Shown: piece by piece, positions 35,205 through 35,297 of the stretch
Layout of the letters: each line of letters starts with the position of its first letter
How positions within the stretch are numbered: the first letter of the stretch is position 1
Assembly: GCA_028565635.1 (NCBI GenBank)
Contig: JAOXYB010018295.1
Span: forward strand, 1-35,297
Direction of reading: 5' to 3'
Source: Phoronis ovalis
Taxonomy: Eukaryota > Phoronida > Phoronidae
DNA: 35,297 nucleotides
Made by a program: the position numbers and the translations under genes
The notes under the pieces: model-generated
What the model saw: the letters and a program-made list of their open reading frames with translations, nothing else
What the model was told of the DNA's origin: nothing
Databases searched by the model: none

Positions 35205-35297
35205 CCCGGGGGGGGGTACTCAAGGTTTTTTGACTACGGGGATGTGCCGCGGAACCCAATCCAAAATTTTGGCTTTAGGTAGTAAACCCAATCCAAA
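35205..35297. mobile_element. Poly-G-ended element, copy 2, cut by the window end
   Basis: From the left end CCCGGGGGGGGGTACTC onward it matches copy 1 (33590) almost base for base through CCGCGGAACCCAATCC and beyond, in the same orientation. Only the first 93 bp are inside the window. Confidence 0.85.

Noticed and set aside
1-35297. Search for tRNA, rRNA and CRISPR-like arrays
   Set aside because: No cloverleaf, rRNA-like block or regularly spaced direct repeats were seen by eye; the window is eukaryotic, so CRISPR is not expected.

Overview
This window is nuclear DNA from an animal. It is AT-rich and has spliced genes with GT-AG introns of about 0.2-3 kb, AATAAA-type poly(A) signals, non-LTR retrotransposon tails and short terminal-inverted-repeat elements. 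The MED23 and myosin light chain proteins are clearly metazoan. The element style (poly-G ends followed by GTACTC) and the long leucine-rich-repeat receptor suggest a marine invertebrate, perhaps a deuterostome such as a hemichordate. That placement is inference, not something the sequence proves.

Layout. 1-1374 holds no recognisable gene. 1375-10708 (+) is one four-exon gene for a 2824-residue type I membrane protein with five tandem LRRNT-LRR-LRRCT cassettes separated by Thr/Ser-rich linkers; it grew by in-frame duplication inside exon 1 and by duplication of a phase-1/phase-1 exon. 11073-11275 is a short inverted-repeat element in its 3' region. 12231-20420 (-) holds 14 exons for the N-terminal ~593 residues of Mediator subunit 23 (MED23). 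The C-terminal half is not visible: the gene is either truncated or continues left of the window, with the LRR gene nested in a >12 kb intron. MED23 intron 1 carries two non-LTR retrotransposon 3' fragments. 20421-20647 is a compact divergent promoter shared with the next gene. 21950-23480 (+) is a complete 172-residue myosin regulatory light chain (non-muscle/smooth-muscle type).

24980-33271 (-) is an 11-exon gene for a ~583-residue protein that joins a degenerate EF-hand region, a long charged coiled coil and a C-terminal domain resembling the microtubule-binding stalk of dynein heavy chains, without any dynein motor. This is the most unusual gene of the window. A 419-bp inverted-repeat element with an 8-bp target duplication sits in its probable 5' untranslated exon (33590-34008). 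A divergent first coding exon of another gene may lie at 34688-34759 (+). The right edge (34965-35297) is repeats, including a second copy of the same element.

The genes do not form one pathway. The structure that stands out is architectural: two head-to-head promoter pairs, repeat-driven growth of the LRR receptor, and a stand-alone dynein-stalk-like protein. Exon joins were checked by hand for frame; no expression or homology search was possible.
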